Shown one piece after another: positions 28,422 to 38,112 of a DNA stretch of 64,000 nt (positions are counted from its first letter, which is position 1; each line of letters starts with the position of its first letter). The stretch is from Gemmobacter nectariphilus (GTDB taxonomy: Bacteria > Pseudomonadota > Alphaproteobacteria > Rhodobacterales > Rhodobacteraceae). The stretch lies in NCBI GenBank assembly GCA_020721445.1, contig DYMU01000006.1, forward strand, positions 104,876 through 168,875, given 5' to 3'. The notes beneath the pieces were generated by a model that worked only from the letters and a program-made list of their open reading frames with translations, searched no databases and was not told the DNA's origin. A program made the position numbers and the translations under genes.

Positions 28422-29555
28422 GTGGCAAGATTTGACAGATACCTGCTGTCGCAACTTCTTGCGCTGTTTGGCTTCTTTTCCCTGCTTCTGGTGTCGATCT
28501 ACTGGGTGAACCAGGCGGTGGGCCTGTTTGACCAATTGGTCGGCGATGGCCAGTCGGCGCTGGTGTTCATCGAGTTTTCCTTGCTGACCTTGCCCAATGT
28601 CATTCGGCTGGTGCTGCCGATCTCCACTTTTGTGGCCGCCCTTTATGTGGCCAACCGGCTGATCGGCGACAGCGAGCTGGTGGTGATGCAGGCCACCGGG
28701 TTTTCGTCGTTTCGTCTGGCGCGGCCGGTGGTGTATTTCGGGCTGTTCGTGATGGTGATGATGTCGGTTCTGACGCATGTGCTGGTGCCGGCCAGCAGCA
28801 TCAGCCTTGCCGCCCGCAGCGCCGAGATTGCCGACAATGTCACCGCGCGCTTTCTGCGCGACGGGCAGTTCATGCATCCGGCCAAGGGGCTGACCCTGTA
28901 TATCCGCGAGATCAGCGAAACCGGGGAATTGCGCGACATCTTTCTGTCCGATGATCGGTCGGAAGGGCAAACCCGCACCTACACGGCGCGCCGGGCCTAT
29001 CTGGCGCGCGGCGATCAGGGGCCGAAACTGTTGATGTTCGATGGCATGACCCAGCAACTTACCCATGCCACCCGCCTGTTGTCGGTCACGCGCTTTGCGG
29101 ATGTGACCTATGATCTGGCAGGCATGCTGGGCGACGGCCGCGGCAGCCGACGCACCCTGGATGAGGTGGCAACGCAGGATCTGCTGCTTGCCAGCCAGGC
29201 TTTGCAGGAAGAACTCGGTGCGTCCCGCGCCGTGATGCACCTGGAAGGCCACGCGCGGATTGCACAGCCGTTTCTGGCAGTGGGTGCGGCGATGATCGGC
29301 TTTGGCGCGCTGCTTTTGGGGGCCTTCAGCCGCTTTGGGCTGTGGCGCCAGATCGGGGTCGCGGTGGCGCTGCTGGTGCTGGTGCAATTGATCGGCACCC
29401 AGGGCGCGGGCCTTGCCAAGCGCCAAGAGGGTGCCTGGCCCGCGGTCTATGCCGCCCCGGTGATCGGCATCGCTCTGGGTGTCTTGCTGCTGTGGTTGTC
29501 GCAGCGCCCACGTCGGCTGGGTCGCCGGGCGAGCAACGGGGTGGCCTTGGCATGA
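28422..29555 (+). CDS. lptF: LPS export ABC permease LptF
   Basis: One of the two permeases of the LptB2FG transporter that extracts LPS from the inner membrane. 377 residues: three N-terminal helices, a periplasmic jellyroll (about 125-260), three C-terminal helices. It begins MARFDRYLLSQLLALFGFFSLLL and carries DSELVVMQATGFSSFRLARPV, the coupling-helix region. The start is GTG with GAGG four bases before; AAGGAG lies a little further upstream. Overlaps lptG by four bases. Confidence 0.93.
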   Translation: MARFDRYLLSQLLALFGFFSLLLVSIYWVNQAVGLFDQLVGDGQSALVFIEFSLLTLPNVIRLVLPISTFVAALYVANRLIGDSELVVMQATGFSSFRLARPVVYFGLFVMVMMSVLTHVLVPASSISLAARSAEIADNVTARFLRDGQFMHPAKGLTLYIREISETGELRDIFLSDDRSEGQTRTYTARRAYLARGDQGPKLLMFDGMTQQLTHATRLLSVTRFADVTYDLAGMLGDGRGSRRTLDEVATQDLLLASQALQEELGASRAVMHLEGHARIAQPFLAVGAAMIGFGALLLGAFSRFGLWRQIGVAVALLVLVQLIGTQGAGLAKRQEGAWPAVYAAPVIGIALGVLLLWLSQRPRRLGRRASNGVALA

Positions 29556-30649
29556 TCCTGTCGCGCTATATTGCCCGCCGGTTCTTCACCGCCTTCATGC
29601 AGGTTCTGGCAGGTTTCTGGGCGATCATGATGCTGATCGACATGGTCGAGCAATTGCGCCGGTTTTCCGGGCAGGGCATCAGCACCGCCGGGGCGCTGCA
29701 TCTGGCCGCGATGAACACCCCCGCCAGCCTGTATCGCATCTTGCCGCTGATCATGATCCTTTCGGCGATCGCGATGTTTCTGGCGCTGGCGCGGTCGTCG
29801 GAACTGGTGGTGATCCGCGCGGCGGGACGCTCGGCGCTGCGGTTCTTGCTGGCGCCGCTGCTGGTGGCGCTGGTGGTTGGCGGTGTTTCGGTGGCGGTGT
29901 TCAACCCGCTGGTGGCAGCCACGCAAAAGGAATATGATCGGTTGTGGTCAGAGGCGGCAGATGGCGCGGTCAGCACCTTGTCGCTGGCTGACAGCGGGCT
30001 GTGGCTGCGGCAGGGCAGCGATGCCGGCCAGACCGTGATCCGCGCGATGCGGGCCAATACCGATGGCACGGAACTGTTCGGCGTCACCTTTTTGTTGTTC
30101 GGCACCGATGGCTTGCCTTCGGTCCGCGTCGAGGCCCAAAGTGCGCGGCTGCAACCCGGCGCATGGGCGTTGACGGGGGCCAAGCGATGGGACATGTCTG
30201 GCACAAACCCCGAGCGCGAGGCTGCGATCCTGTCCCCCGATGCCACCATCCCGTCGAACCTGACGCGCGAACGCATCCGCGACAGCTTTGGCGAGCCGTC
30301 TGCCGTGCCGTTCTGGGGCCTGCCCGCCTATATCGCCGGGCTGGAGCGGGCCGGGTTTTCGGCCCGCGCGCACCGGGTCTGGTATCAGATGGAACTGGCG
30401 CAACCCTTGTTGCTGGCCGCGATGGTGCTGGTGGCGGCGGGCTTTACCATGCGCCACGCCCGCTTTGGCAAGACCGGCATGCTGGTGCTGTTTGCCATTC
30501 TGGGCGGTTTTGCGATCTTCTTTTTGCGCAACTTCGCCCAGATCCTTGGCAACAATGGACAAATCCCGATCTTGCTGGCAGGCTGGGCAGCACCTCTGGC
30601 GGCGGTCTTGCTGGCGCTTGGCTTGCTGCTTCATCTGGAGGATGGCTGA
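29552..30649 (+). CDS. lptG: LPS export ABC permease LptG
   Basis: Partner permease of LptF, 365 residues with the same layout (MILSRYIARRFFTAFMQVLAGFWAIMMLIDMVEQ, then ARSSELVVIRAAGRSALRFL coupling helix, periplasmic domain, three C-terminal helices). The ATG overlaps the lptF stop (ATGA) and its own stop overlaps the lptD start, giving tightly coupled translation across three genes of one machine. Confidence 0.94.
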   Translation: MILSRYIARRFFTAFMQVLAGFWAIMMLIDMVEQLRRFSGQGISTAGALHLAAMNTPASLYRILPLIMILSAIAMFLALARSSELVVIRAAGRSALRFLLAPLLVALVVGGVSVAVFNPLVAATQKEYDRLWSEAADGAVSTLSLADSGLWLRQGSDAGQTVIRAMRANTDGTELFGVTFLLFGTDGLPSVRVEAQSARLQPGAWALTGAKRWDMSGTNPEREAAILSPDATIPSNLTRERIRDSFGEPSAVPFWGLPAYIAGLERAGFSARAHRVWYQMELAQPLLLAAMVLVAAGFTMRHARFGKTGMLVLFAILGGFAIFFLRNFAQILGNNGQIPILLAGWAAPLAAVLLALGLLLHLEDG

Positions 30650-32835
30650 TGGCCCGCCTGGCCCCTTGGCGCAAACTGGCACTGGCCTTGGTCACGGCGG
30701 GCGCGCTTGGCGCGTTTGACACGCCTAGGCTGGCAGCGCAGGACGCGGCAGTGCAGGACATGGCAGCGCTTGTCGCCAATTCGGTGCAGGTCGATGCCGC
30801 CGGGCAGTTGGTCGCCGATGGCGGGGTCGAGGTGTTCTTTCAGGGCCGCACCTTGCGCGCGTCGCGCATCGTCTATGACCGCACCCAGGATCGGCTGACC
30901 ATCGACGGGCCCATCGTCATGGTCGATGGCGACACCACCATCCTTGTGGCGCGGCAGGCCGATCTGTCGGCCGACCTGACCGAAGGTGTCTTGCAAAGCG
31001 CGCGGCTGGTGCTGAACCGCGAATTGCAGCTTGCGGCGGGCCAGATCCTGCGGATGGGCGGGCGCTATACCCAGCTTGACAATGCGGTCGCCTCATCTTG
31101 CAAGATCTGTGCCGGGGCCAAGGCGCCGCTGTGGGAAATCCGCGCCCGCCGCATCTTGCATGACCAGCAAGAGCGCCAGATCTACTTTGACCACGCGCAG
31201 TTTCGCGTCGCGGGCGTTCCGGTGGTGTATTTTCCCCGCCTGCGGATGCCCGACCCGACCCTTGCACGCAGCAGCGGCTTTCTGCTGCCGACGGTGCGCA
31301 CCACATCGGAACTTGGGGCCGGGATCAAGCTGCCGTATTTTCTGACCCTCGGGCCGCACCGCGACCTGACGATCACGCCCTATCTGTCCAGCAATTCCGG
31401 CCGAACGGTGGACTTGCGCTATCGTCAGGCTTTTGTCACCGGCGAGATCGAGTTGAACGGCGCGCTGTCACGCGACGCCATCCTGCCCGAAGAGACCCGG
31501 CATTACCTGACGGCTGTGGGCACCTTCGATCTGCCGCGCGACTTCAAATTGCGCTTTGACGGCATCGTGGTCAGTGACCCGGCCTATCTGCTGGATTACG
31601 GCCTGCCCGACTATGACCGGTTGCAAAGCGAGGTCGAGGTCAGCCGCACCCGGCGCAACGAACATATCGCCGGTCGCCTGATCGGGATCAGCTCGATCCG
31701 TGCCGATGAGGTCAACGCAACGCTGCCAACGGTGATTTCGGATTTCACCTTTCACCGGCGGTTTTCGGGCGGCGTGCTGGGCGGCGAGGCCGGCTTGCGG
31801 TTTCAGACCCATGCGCATTACCGCAGTTCGCAAGACCCGCTTGACAGCGCTGCCGACCTTGACGCGATTGCCGATGGCCGTGATGTCGCCCGCGCGTCGC
31901 TGCGGCTGGATTGGCGGCGCAACTGGACCTTGCCCTTGGGCATGGTCGCCAGCACCCTGGCCGAAGTGACGACAGATGCCTACCGGATCGCCGAGGATGC
32001 CAGCTTTGGCGGCAACACCACCCGCACCCACCCTGCCGTGGCGGTGGAATTGCGCTGGCCCTGGGCCAAGACCGCGCCCAATGGCGTGGGTCACGTCATT
32101 GAACCGGTGGCGCAATTCGTCTGGTCGCCAAAGGGCACCGAGACCTTGCCCAATGAGGACTCGATCCTGGTCGAGTTTGACGAAGGCAACCTGTTTGCGC
32201 TGAACCGCTATCCCGGATCGGATGCGGTGGAACGCGGCGCACGGCTGAACCTGGGTCTGGCCTATACCCGGGTCGATCCTGCCGGCTGGACCCTCGCCGC
32301 CGCCGCCGGTCGGGTGTTGCGGACCGATGATCTGGGGCAATTTTCGGCTGCGTCGGGGCTGGATGGCAAACGCTCTGACTGGCTGCTTGCGGCGCAACTG
32401 ACCCTGCCCCAGGGGCTTGGCCTGACCCAGCGCCTGCTGATGGATGATGATCTGTCGCTGACCAAGTCAGAAACCCGGCTGAACCTGTCGGGCGCGCGCT
32501 ATGGCCTGATCGGGTCTTACGTCTACCTGTCCGCCGATACCGCCGAGGACCGCCCCGACGATATCGCCGAAATCGCCTTTGATGGCAGCTACAAGATGAC
32601 CGACAGTTGGACGGCAAGTGCCGGGGCCCGTTATGACATCGAGGCCAACCGCACCAACCGCGCTGCCCTTGGCCTGAAGTATCGCAACGAATGTGTGCTG
32701 GTTGATCTTTCACTCTCGCGTCGCTTTACATCCTCGACTAATGTGACGCCGACCACGGATTTTGGTGTTTCGGTCGATCTGGTCGGCTTTGGATCAGGCG
32801 GCGTGGCAGGGCCTTCGCGTGCGTGCAGGCGCTAG
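30649..32835 (+). CDS. lptD: LPS-assembly outer membrane protein LptD
   Basis: Beta-barrel that inserts LPS into the outer leaflet. 728 residues: signal peptide ending LAAQ (about 25), an N-terminal LptA/OstA-like domain (VDAAGQLVADGGVEVFFQGRTLRASRIVYDR...), then the barrel. The CKIC pair near residue 151 and single Cys residues near the C-terminus (NECVL and ACRR) could form the disulfides that lock E. coli LptD. The start A of ATG is the last base of the lptG stop. Its chaperone surA follows directly. Confidence 0.94.
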   Translation: MARLAPWRKLALALVTAGALGAFDTPRLAAQDAAVQDMAALVANSVQVDAAGQLVADGGVEVFFQGRTLRASRIVYDRTQDRLTIDGPIVMVDGDTTILVARQADLSADLTEGVLQSARLVLNRELQLAAGQILRMGGRYTQLDNAVASSCKICAGAKAPLWEIRARRILHDQQERQIYFDHAQFRVAGVPVVYFPRLRMPDPTLARSSGFLLPTVRTTSELGAGIKLPYFLTLGPHRDLTITPYLSSNSGRTVDLRYRQAFVTGEIELNGALSRDAILPEETRHYLTAVGTFDLPRDFKLRFDGIVVSDPAYLLDYGLPDYDRLQSEVEVSRTRRNEHIAGRLIGISSIRADEVNATLPTVISDFTFHRRFSGGVLGGEAGLRFQTHAHYRSSQDPLDSAADLDAIADGRDVARASLRLDWRRNWTLPLGMVASTLAEVTTDAYRIAEDASFGGNTTRTHPAVAVELRWPWAKTAPNGVGHVIEPVAQFVWSPKGTETLPNEDSILVEFDEGNLFALNRYPGSDAVERGARLNLGLAYTRVDPAGWTLAAAAGRVLRTDDLGQFSAASGLDGKRSDWLLAAQLTLPQGLGLTQRLLMDDDLSLTKSETRLNLSGARYGLIGSYVYLSADTAEDRPDDIAEIAFDGSYKMTDSWTASAGARYDIEANRTNRAALGLKYRNECVLVDLSLSRRFTSSTNVTPTTDFGVSVDLVGFGSGGVAGPSRACRR

Positions 32836-32859
32836 GGGCTGGGCCACGAGGATGACGGG

Positions 32860-34203
32860 ATGCGACAGAACAAAGGGCGCAAGCAAGTGACGGCGAACCA
32901 GATGACGACAGCTTTTCTTTCCGCGCTTCGGGCGCTGCCCCGCATGGCCACGGTTCTGGCGCTGGCGGTGGGACCGCTGGCTGTGTCCCCCTTGCCTGCC
33001 CTCGCCCAGGATGCATCGCTGTTCGACCCTGTGTTGCGCATCAATGGCACGGTGATCACCCGCTATGAAGTGGAACAGCGCAAACTGTTCCTGCGGCTGT
33101 TGCGCAGCCCCGGCGACCCCGAGACCGAGGCGCTGCGCGGCCTGACGCAAGACCGGCTTGCCGCCGCCGAGGCCAAGCGTTTTGGCCTGCGGCTGACGCC
33201 CAAGCAGATGGAAGCCGGGATGGAAGAGTTTGCCGGTCGCGCCAACCTGAGCACCGAGCAATTCCTTCAGGCGCTGGCGCAGGCCGGGGTGCAGGCCGAG
33301 ACGTTTCGGGATTTCGTCGGCAACGGCCTGTTGTTTCGCGAATTGGTGCGGGGCCGGTTCCTGCCGACCGTGTCGATCAGCGAGGCCGAGATCGACCGCG
33401 CCATCGACACGGCCGTCGGACAAAAGCCGGTGCAACTGCTGATGTCGGAAATCATCCTGCCGGTGCAGGGCGACCCCGCGCCGCAGCTTGATCTGGCCCG
33501 CCGCCTGAAGGCCGAGATCACCACCGAGGCCGGTTTTGCCTCGGCGGCGCGGCGCTATTCGGCCTCGCCTTCTGCCGGGCGTGGCGGCCGTCTGGACTGG
33601 ACCCCGGCCAGCAACCTGCCACCGCAGATCGTGCAGCTTGTGCTGCAACTGGGGCCGGGTCAGGTATCGGACCCGATCACCCTGCCCAATGCGGTGGCGA
33701 TCTTTCAGTTGCGCGACGTGACCGAAGACACATCAGCAAAGTCGCGGGTCGTTGATGTGGAATACGCCGAATTCCTGCTGCCCAACACACCCGACGCGCT
33801 GGCCGAGGCCGCGGCCTTGGGCAATCGGATGGACAGTTGCAAAGACCTTTATGCCGAGGCCCGCGGCCTGCCCGCCGATCGGTTGACGGTGTCGACACGG
33901 ACCATGGCAGAAATTCCATCGGACGTTGGCCTGCAACTGGCGCAACTGGATGCCGGCGAATACTCGGCCGCCCTGACGCGCGGCGGCTGGCGGGTGTTCC
34001 TGATGCTGTGCGGGCGCGCGCCGCAGCCCGATCTGCCGGAAGATGCGATCAGTGTCGCGGCGGCCGAGGGCGGTGAAGCTCCGGCCAAGCCTGCCATCGA
34101 CCGCGAGGCGGTGCGCGAACAGCTGACCACGCTAAAGCTGACCGCCCTTGCCGAGGGCTATCTGGAAGAGTTGCGCTCGGAAGCCTTCATCGAGACGCCC
34201 TAG
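32860..34203 (+). CDS. surA: SurA-like periplasmic peptidylprolyl isomerase
   Basis: 447 residues with a signal region (about 20-48, ending ALAQ), an N-terminal SurA-type chaperone module (about 50-175, beginning PVLRINGTVITRYEVEQRKLFLRLL) and one parvulin-like domain (about 180-285: LMSEIILPVQGDP ... FASAARRYSASPSAGRGGRLDWTPASNLPPQI). E. coli SurA has two parvulin domains; here one is clear and the second is degenerate. The ATG at 32860 has GAGGAT upstream; a later ATG (residue 15) is possible. Its position between lptD and pdxA is the classical surA locus. Confidence 0.9.
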   Translation: MRQNKGRKQVTANQMTTAFLSALRALPRMATVLALAVGPLAVSPLPALAQDASLFDPVLRINGTVITRYEVEQRKLFLRLLRSPGDPETEALRGLTQDRLAAAEAKRFGLRLTPKQMEAGMEEFAGRANLSTEQFLQALAQAGVQAETFRDFVGNGLLFRELVRGRFLPTVSISEAEIDRAIDTAVGQKPVQLLMSEIILPVQGDPAPQLDLARRLKAEITTEAGFASAARRYSASPSAGRGGRLDWTPASNLPPQIVQLVLQLGPGQVSDPITLPNAVAIFQLRDVTEDTSAKSRVVDVEYAEFLLPNTPDALAEAAALGNRMDSCKDLYAEARGLPADRLTVSTRTMAEIPSDVGLQLAQLDAGEYSAALTRGGWRVFLMLCGRAPQPDLPEDAISVAAAEGGEAPAKPAIDREAVREQLTTLKLTALAEGYLEELRSEAFIETP

Positions 34204-34206
34204 GCC

Positions 34207-35175
34207 ATGCAACCGCTGGTGATGAGCTGCGGCGAACCGGCTGGCGTGGGGCCAGAGCTTGCCGTGAAGGCGCGGGCCGTGCTGGGCGCGTCGGTGCCGT
34301 TCGTATGGCTGGGCGATCCGCGCCATCTGCCGCCGGGCAGCGCGTGGCAAGCGGTCAGCGCGCCCGGCGAGGCTTTGGCGGTTGCCCCCGGGATCTTGCC
34401 GGTGCTGCCGCACGTCTTTGCCGCCCCCACCACGCCCGGCCAGCCCGATCTGGCCAATGCGCAAGGCGTGATCGACGTGATCGCGCGGGCGGTGGGTCTG
34501 GTGCAGGCGGGCGCGGCTTCGGCGCTGGTGACCGCCCCGATCCACAAAAAGGTGCTCAAGGATGGTGCCGGGTTCGCCTTTCCCGGCCATACCGAATATC
34601 TGGCGCATCTGGCGGGCGATGTGCCCGTGGTGATGATGCTGGCCTGCGAGACGCTGCGCGTGGTGCCCGCCACCATCCATATTCCATTGGCCGAGGTGCC
34701 ACAGGCGCTGACGGCAGCGGTGCTGGAGCAGGCGATCCGGCTGACCCATGCCGGGCTGATCCGAGATTTCGGCATTGCCCGTCCGCGCATTGCCGTGGCG
34801 GGCCTGAACCCGCATGCCGGCGAGGGCGGGGCTATGGGCTGGGAAGACCTTACGATGATCGCGCCACTGGTGGCACGGTTGCAGGCCGAGGGCATGGCCA
34901 TTGTCGGCCCGCTGCCAGCCGACACCATGTTCCACGCCCGCGCCCGGGCGGGCTATGATGCGGCGGTCTGTGCCTATCACGATCAGGCGCTGATCCCGAT
35001 CAAGACGCTGGATTTCGATGGCGGGGTGAATGTGACGCTGGGCCTGCCGTTCATCCGCACCTCACCCGACCATGGCACGGCGTTTGACATTGCGGGCAAG
35101 GGGGTGGCACTGCCCGACAGTCTGGTGGCGGCCTGCCGGATGGCCTGGGCCATGGCAGCGGCGCGCAAGCACTAG
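34207..35175 (+). CDS. pdxA: 4-hydroxythreonine-4-phosphate dehydrogenase
   Basis: NAD-dependent oxidation in the DXP-dependent pyridoxal phosphate pathway. 322 residues beginning with the family motif MSCGEPAGVGPELAVKA, followed by TAPIHKKVLKDGAGFAFPGHTEYLAHL (substrate His) and CAYHDQALIPIKTLDFDGGVNVTLGLPFIRTSPDHGTAFDIAGKG with the metal-binding His residues. Three bases after surA, so in the same operon. Confidence 0.96.
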   Translation: MQPLVMSCGEPAGVGPELAVKARAVLGASVPFVWLGDPRHLPPGSAWQAVSAPGEALAVAPGILPVLPHVFAAPTTPGQPDLANAQGVIDVIARAVGLVQAGAASALVTAPIHKKVLKDGAGFAFPGHTEYLAHLAGDVPVVMMLACETLRVVPATIHIPLAEVPQALTAAVLEQAIRLTHAGLIRDFGIARPRIAVAGLNPHAGEGGAMGWEDLTMIAPLVARLQAEGMAIVGPLPADTMFHARARAGYDAAVCAYHDQALIPIKTLDFDGGVNVTLGLPFIRTSPDHGTAFDIAGKGVALPDSLVAACRMAWAMAAARKH

Positions 35176-35183
35176 GCGCAGGA

Positions 35184-35228
35184 CTGGGGCCCTGCCCCAG
35201 ACCCCGGGGTATTTGAGCCAAGAGGAAA
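35184..35228 (+). repeat. Dispersed repeat, class C copy 2 (between pdxA and rsmA)
   Basis: Hairpin CTGGGGC/GCCCCAG (35184-35200) followed by CCCCGGGG (35202-35209), then TATTTGAGCCAAGAGGAAA. It has the same two-part structure and GCCAAGAGGAA tail as the copy before miaA. The tail lies about 13 bases before the rsmA TTG, too far to be an ideal ribosome site. Confidence 0.7.
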
Positions 35229-35240
35229 GGGCTTTTAGGT

Positions 35241-36083
35241 TTGGGAACCATTGATGGCTTGCCACCCTTGCGTGAGGTGATCCGGGCGCATGATCTGGTG
35301 GCGAAACGGCAGTTGGGGCAGAACTTTCTGCTGGACCTGAACCTGACCGCCAAGATTGCCCGCATGGCGGGGGATTTGCCTTCCTGCGATGTGCTGGAGG
35401 TGGGGCCCGGGCCCGGTGGTCTGACGCGCGGGCTGTTGGCCGAAGGCGCGCGGCGGGTGCTGGTGGTGGAAAAAGACCCGCGCTGTGTGCCGGCACTGGA
35501 CGAGATTGCCGCGGCTTATCCGGGGCGGCTTGAGATTGTGCAGGGCGATGCACTGGAACTGGATGTGGCGGCGCGGTTGACTGCGCCGATCCGGGTGGTG
35601 TCGAACCTGCCCTACAATGTCGGCACCGAATTGTTGATCCGCTGGCTGTCGCCCGAGGTCTGGCCGCCGTTCTGGACCTCGCTCACGCTGATGTTCCAAA
35701 AAGAGGTGGCCGAGCGGATTGTGGCCAAGCCAAGGGGCGACCATTACGGACGGCTGGCGTTGCTGGCGCAGTGGCGGGCGGATGCCAAGATCGTGATGCA
35801 CCTGCCGCCCGAGGCCTTTACCCCAGCCCCTAAAGTGCATTCGGCGGTGGTGCATCTGACCCGGCTGGAGGCGCCGCGCTTTCCGGCCGAGGCGGCGGTG
35901 TTGGGCCGGGTAACAGCAATGGCGTTCAACCAGCGCCGCAAGATGCTGCGCTCCAGCCTGAAAGGGTTGGGCGGTGATGTCGAAGCGCTGCTGCAAGCGG
36001 TGGGGATCGCGCCGACGCAGCGCGCCGAAGAGATCGGGCTGGAGCAGTTTTGCGCCCTGGCGCGGGCAGTGGCGGCGCGCTGA
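35241..36083 (+). CDS. rsmA: 16S rRNA (adenine1518/1519-N6) dimethyltransferase
   Basis: KsgA/RsmA dimethylates two adjacent adenines of 16S helix 45 late in 30S assembly. 280 residues with the SAM-binding [16 protein letters not shown] and the catalytic [11 protein letters not shown] motif. The protein begins [14 protein letters not shown], close to relatives in the Rhodobacteraceae, using a TTG start at 35241. Last gene of the lptF-lptG-lptD-surA-pdxA-rsmA run; a strong terminator follows at 36105. Confidence 0.95.
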   Translation: MGTIDGLPPLREVIRAHDLVAKRQLGQNFLLDLNLTAKIARMAGDLPSCDVLEVGPGPGGLTRGLLAEGARRVLVVEKDPRCVPALDEIAAAYPGRLEIVQGDALELDVAARLTAPIRVVSNLPYNVGTELLIRWLSPEVWPPFWTSLTLMFQKEVAERIVAKPRGDHYGRLALLAQWRADAKIVMHLPPEAFTPAPKVHSAVVHLTRLEAPRFPAEAAVLGRVTAMAFNQRRKMLRSSLKGLGGDVEALLQAVGIAPTQRAEEIGLEQFCALARAVAAR

Positions 36084-36104
36084 TCCTGCCTGCGGCGCAC
36101 AAGC

Positions 36105-36136
36105 AAAACGCCGCCCGGTGCGGGGCGGCGTTTTTT
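36105..36136. terminator. Strong bidirectional intrinsic terminator
   Basis: AAAACGCCGCCC and GGGCGGCGTTTT form a perfect 12-bp stem around a short GGTGCG loop, with TTTTTT on the plus strand and a run of A (T on the minus strand) at the other side. It separates rsmA (plus) from the DUF4167 gene (minus), and serves both. Confidence 0.9.
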
Positions 36137-36161
36137 CGTTACGCGGTCTTGCAGTGTTCGG

Positions 36162-37037
36162 TCATTCAGCGGCTTCGCGCGGGGCTGGAGGACCGCCATC
36201 GCCGCTGTCTTTCGGCTTGCGCGGGGCCCGGGCGCGACGCGCGGGCTTTGCGGCATCCACCTCGGGCGAGGCCGCCTCGGCCGGTGGGGCGGCGGCAACC
36301 GGAGCATCGGGCACCGCGGTTGGCGCCGGTGCTGTGTGGGCGGCAGGCTGCTGGTCGGGGCGCGGCGGACGCGGGCCGCGCGGCGGGCGGTTTTCGGACG
36401 CTGCGCGGTGTTCGGCAGGTGCGCGGTTTTCTGCGGGCGGGCGCGGACGATCGCCCTCGGGCCGGTCGGCGCGGCGGTTGCGGTCTTCGCGGCGGTCGTC
36501 GCGGCGGGGCTGATCACTTGCAGCCTCACGCCGGGGCGCCTCGACCGCGGTGTCGCGACGGGCCTCTGGGGTTTCCACCAGACCGGCATCGCCACCGCGC
36601 GGGTCATCGACGGCCGCCATGTCAGGCTGATCGTCATTACCGGCATCCGGGCTGCGGTCATCGCGCCACGAACGCGCCGGATCGCGATAGTCGCGCGTGC
36701 CGGTCTGGCCGTTCTGGCCACCATTCTGGCCCCCGTTCTGGCCCCCGTTTTGGCCAGACTGTTGCTGACGCGCCTCTTGCTCGGCGGCCATTTCGCGCTG
36801 CGCCTCGCCCAGAAGCCGGGTGTAATGCTCGGCGTGCTGCAAGAAATTCTCGGCAGCCACGCGGTCATTCGACAGTTGCGAGTCGCGGGCCAGCAACTGA
36901 TACTTTTCGATGATCTGTTGCGGTGTGCCACGCACCTTGCTTTCCGGGCCGGAGCTTTCGAAAACACGGTTGATGATATTGCCGAGGGTACGCGGGCGGT
37001 TCTGCTTTGAACGCTGACGGGACTTGGAAGAGCGCAT
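36162..37037 (-). CDS. DUF4167 domain protein, low-complexity RNA-binding-like
   Basis: 291 residues. The N-terminal third is the conserved DUF4167 region (MRSSKSRQRSKQNRPRTLGNIINRVFESSGPE, then PQQIIEKYQLLARDSQLSNDRVAAENFLQHAEHYTRLL). After residue 90 it becomes disordered: a GGQN tandem (encoded around 36715-36760) followed by Arg/Asp- and Pro/Ala-rich sequence. The basic start and RGG-like tail suggest nucleic-acid binding, but function is unknown. The ATG at 37037 has AAAGGACAAG upstream. It is widespread in alphaproteobacteria next to prmC and prfA. Confidence 0.88.
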   Translation of the reverse strand: MRSSKSRQRSKQNRPRTLGNIINRVFESSGPESKVRGTPQQIIEKYQLLARDSQLSNDRVAAENFLQHAEHYTRLLGEAQREMAAEQEARQQQSGQNGGQNGGQNGGQNGQTGTRDYRDPARSWRDDRSPDAGNDDQPDMAAVDDPRGGDAGLVETPEARRDTAVEAPRREAASDQPRRDDRREDRNRRADRPEGDRPRPPAENRAPAEHRAASENRPPRGPRPPRPDQQPAAHTAPAPTAVPDAPVAAAPPAEAASPEVDAAKPARRARAPRKPKDSGDGGPPAPREAAE

Positions 37038-37186
37038 CTTGTCCTTTGATCCAGATGATCCGATTTGCCCGCTGTGCTGCACCCGGATGGTGAGGCCCCA
37101 AAGGGGAATGACAGACAAGGTCGGGTTTCAGTGCTGTCGGGACGGAAGCCGGAATGCCAACCGCGCCATGAAAGCGACTGCTGTCG

Positions 37187-37214
37187 AATAAACATGGCAG
37201 CACCAAGCTGACAA
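37187..37214 (-). promoter_or_regulatory. Candidate promoter for the DUF4167 gene
   Basis: Minus strand TTGTCA (37209-37214) and TTTATT (37187-37192) with a 16-base spacer, about 140 bases upstream of the ATG. The -35 matches consensus at five of six positions. Confidence 0.4.
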
Positions 37215-37272
37215 GACGATTCTGCATAAATTCGGCCGGATCAGCGCAAATGCGGCGATTATTCCGCAACCG

Positions 37273-38112
37273 TCAGCCCTGTTCTGGCAGATGGGCGGCA
37301 ACCACCCGGTCGCGACCATCTAGATCGGGCAGGATTTTGGTGACAAAACCGGCGCCGTTCAGCAGTGCCGACACCGGCCTGCCTTGTGTCGGGCCGATTT
37401 CCAGCAGCACCCTGCCCCTTGGGGCCAGATGCGCCGCAAGCCCCGCAGCCAGCGCGCGATAGGCTGCCAGACCATCACCACCCGGGGTCAGGCCGATGTG
37501 CGGCTCGTGCAGGCACACCTCGGGCGACAGGGCGGCCATCTCATCGGCGGCAATATAGGGCGGGTTCGACACGATCAGATCGAAGCGGCCGGAAACCGGG
37601 GCGAACCATGTGCCGCAGGCAAAGCTGGCGCGGGCGTCAAGGCCAAGCGCGGCAGCGTTGGCCCGTGCCACCGTCAGCGCAGCCAGCGACAGATCGACGC
37701 CCAGCCCGGCGGCACCGGCTCGGTCTGCCAGCAGCGACAGCAGGATGCAGCCCGAGCCGGTGCCAAGATCAAGCACGCGGGAAAAGGGGGCCAACAGCGC
37801 CGCCGCCACCAGCGTTTCGGTCTCGGGGCGCGGGTCCAGCACATCGCGCGTCACAGCAAAGCGGCGGCCCCAGAACAGCCGATATCCGATCAGGTGCGAC
37901 ACCGGTTCGCGCGCCGCCCGCCGCCCGACCAAAGCGGCGAAGCGTCCAAGGTCATCCGCAAGCGCCGCCTCGGCCAGATGCAGGGTCAGACGGTCGGGAG
38001 CGATGCCCGTGGCATGCGCCAGCAGCGCGCGGGCATCGGTGGCGGGGTCGGGCACATCGGCGGCGCGCAATTGCGCCACAGCCGCGGCCAACGCCTGCGC
38101 GAAGGTGGTCAT
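37273..38112 (-). CDS. prmC: Peptide chain release factor N5-glutamine methyltransferase
   Basis: Methylates the Gln of the GGQ motif in release factors. 279 residues: an N-terminal helical domain, SAM-binding [17 protein letters not shown] and the catalytic [10 protein letters not shown]. Its ATG overlaps the prfA stop (ATGA), so the enzyme is made together with its substrate, RF1. Confidence 0.96.
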   Translation of the reverse strand: MTTFAQALAAAVAQLRAADVPDPATDARALLAHATGIAPDRLTLHLAEAALADDLGRFAALVGRRAAREPVSHLIGYRLFWGRRFAVTRDVLDPRPETETLVAAALLAPFSRVLDLGTGSGCILLSLLADRAGAAGLGVDLSLAALTVARANAAALGLDARASFACGTWFAPVSGRFDLIVSNPPYIAADEMAALSPEVCLHEPHIGLTPGGDGLAAYRALAAGLAAHLAPRGRVLLEIGPTQGRPVSALLNGAGFVTKILPDLDGRDRVVAAHLPEQG

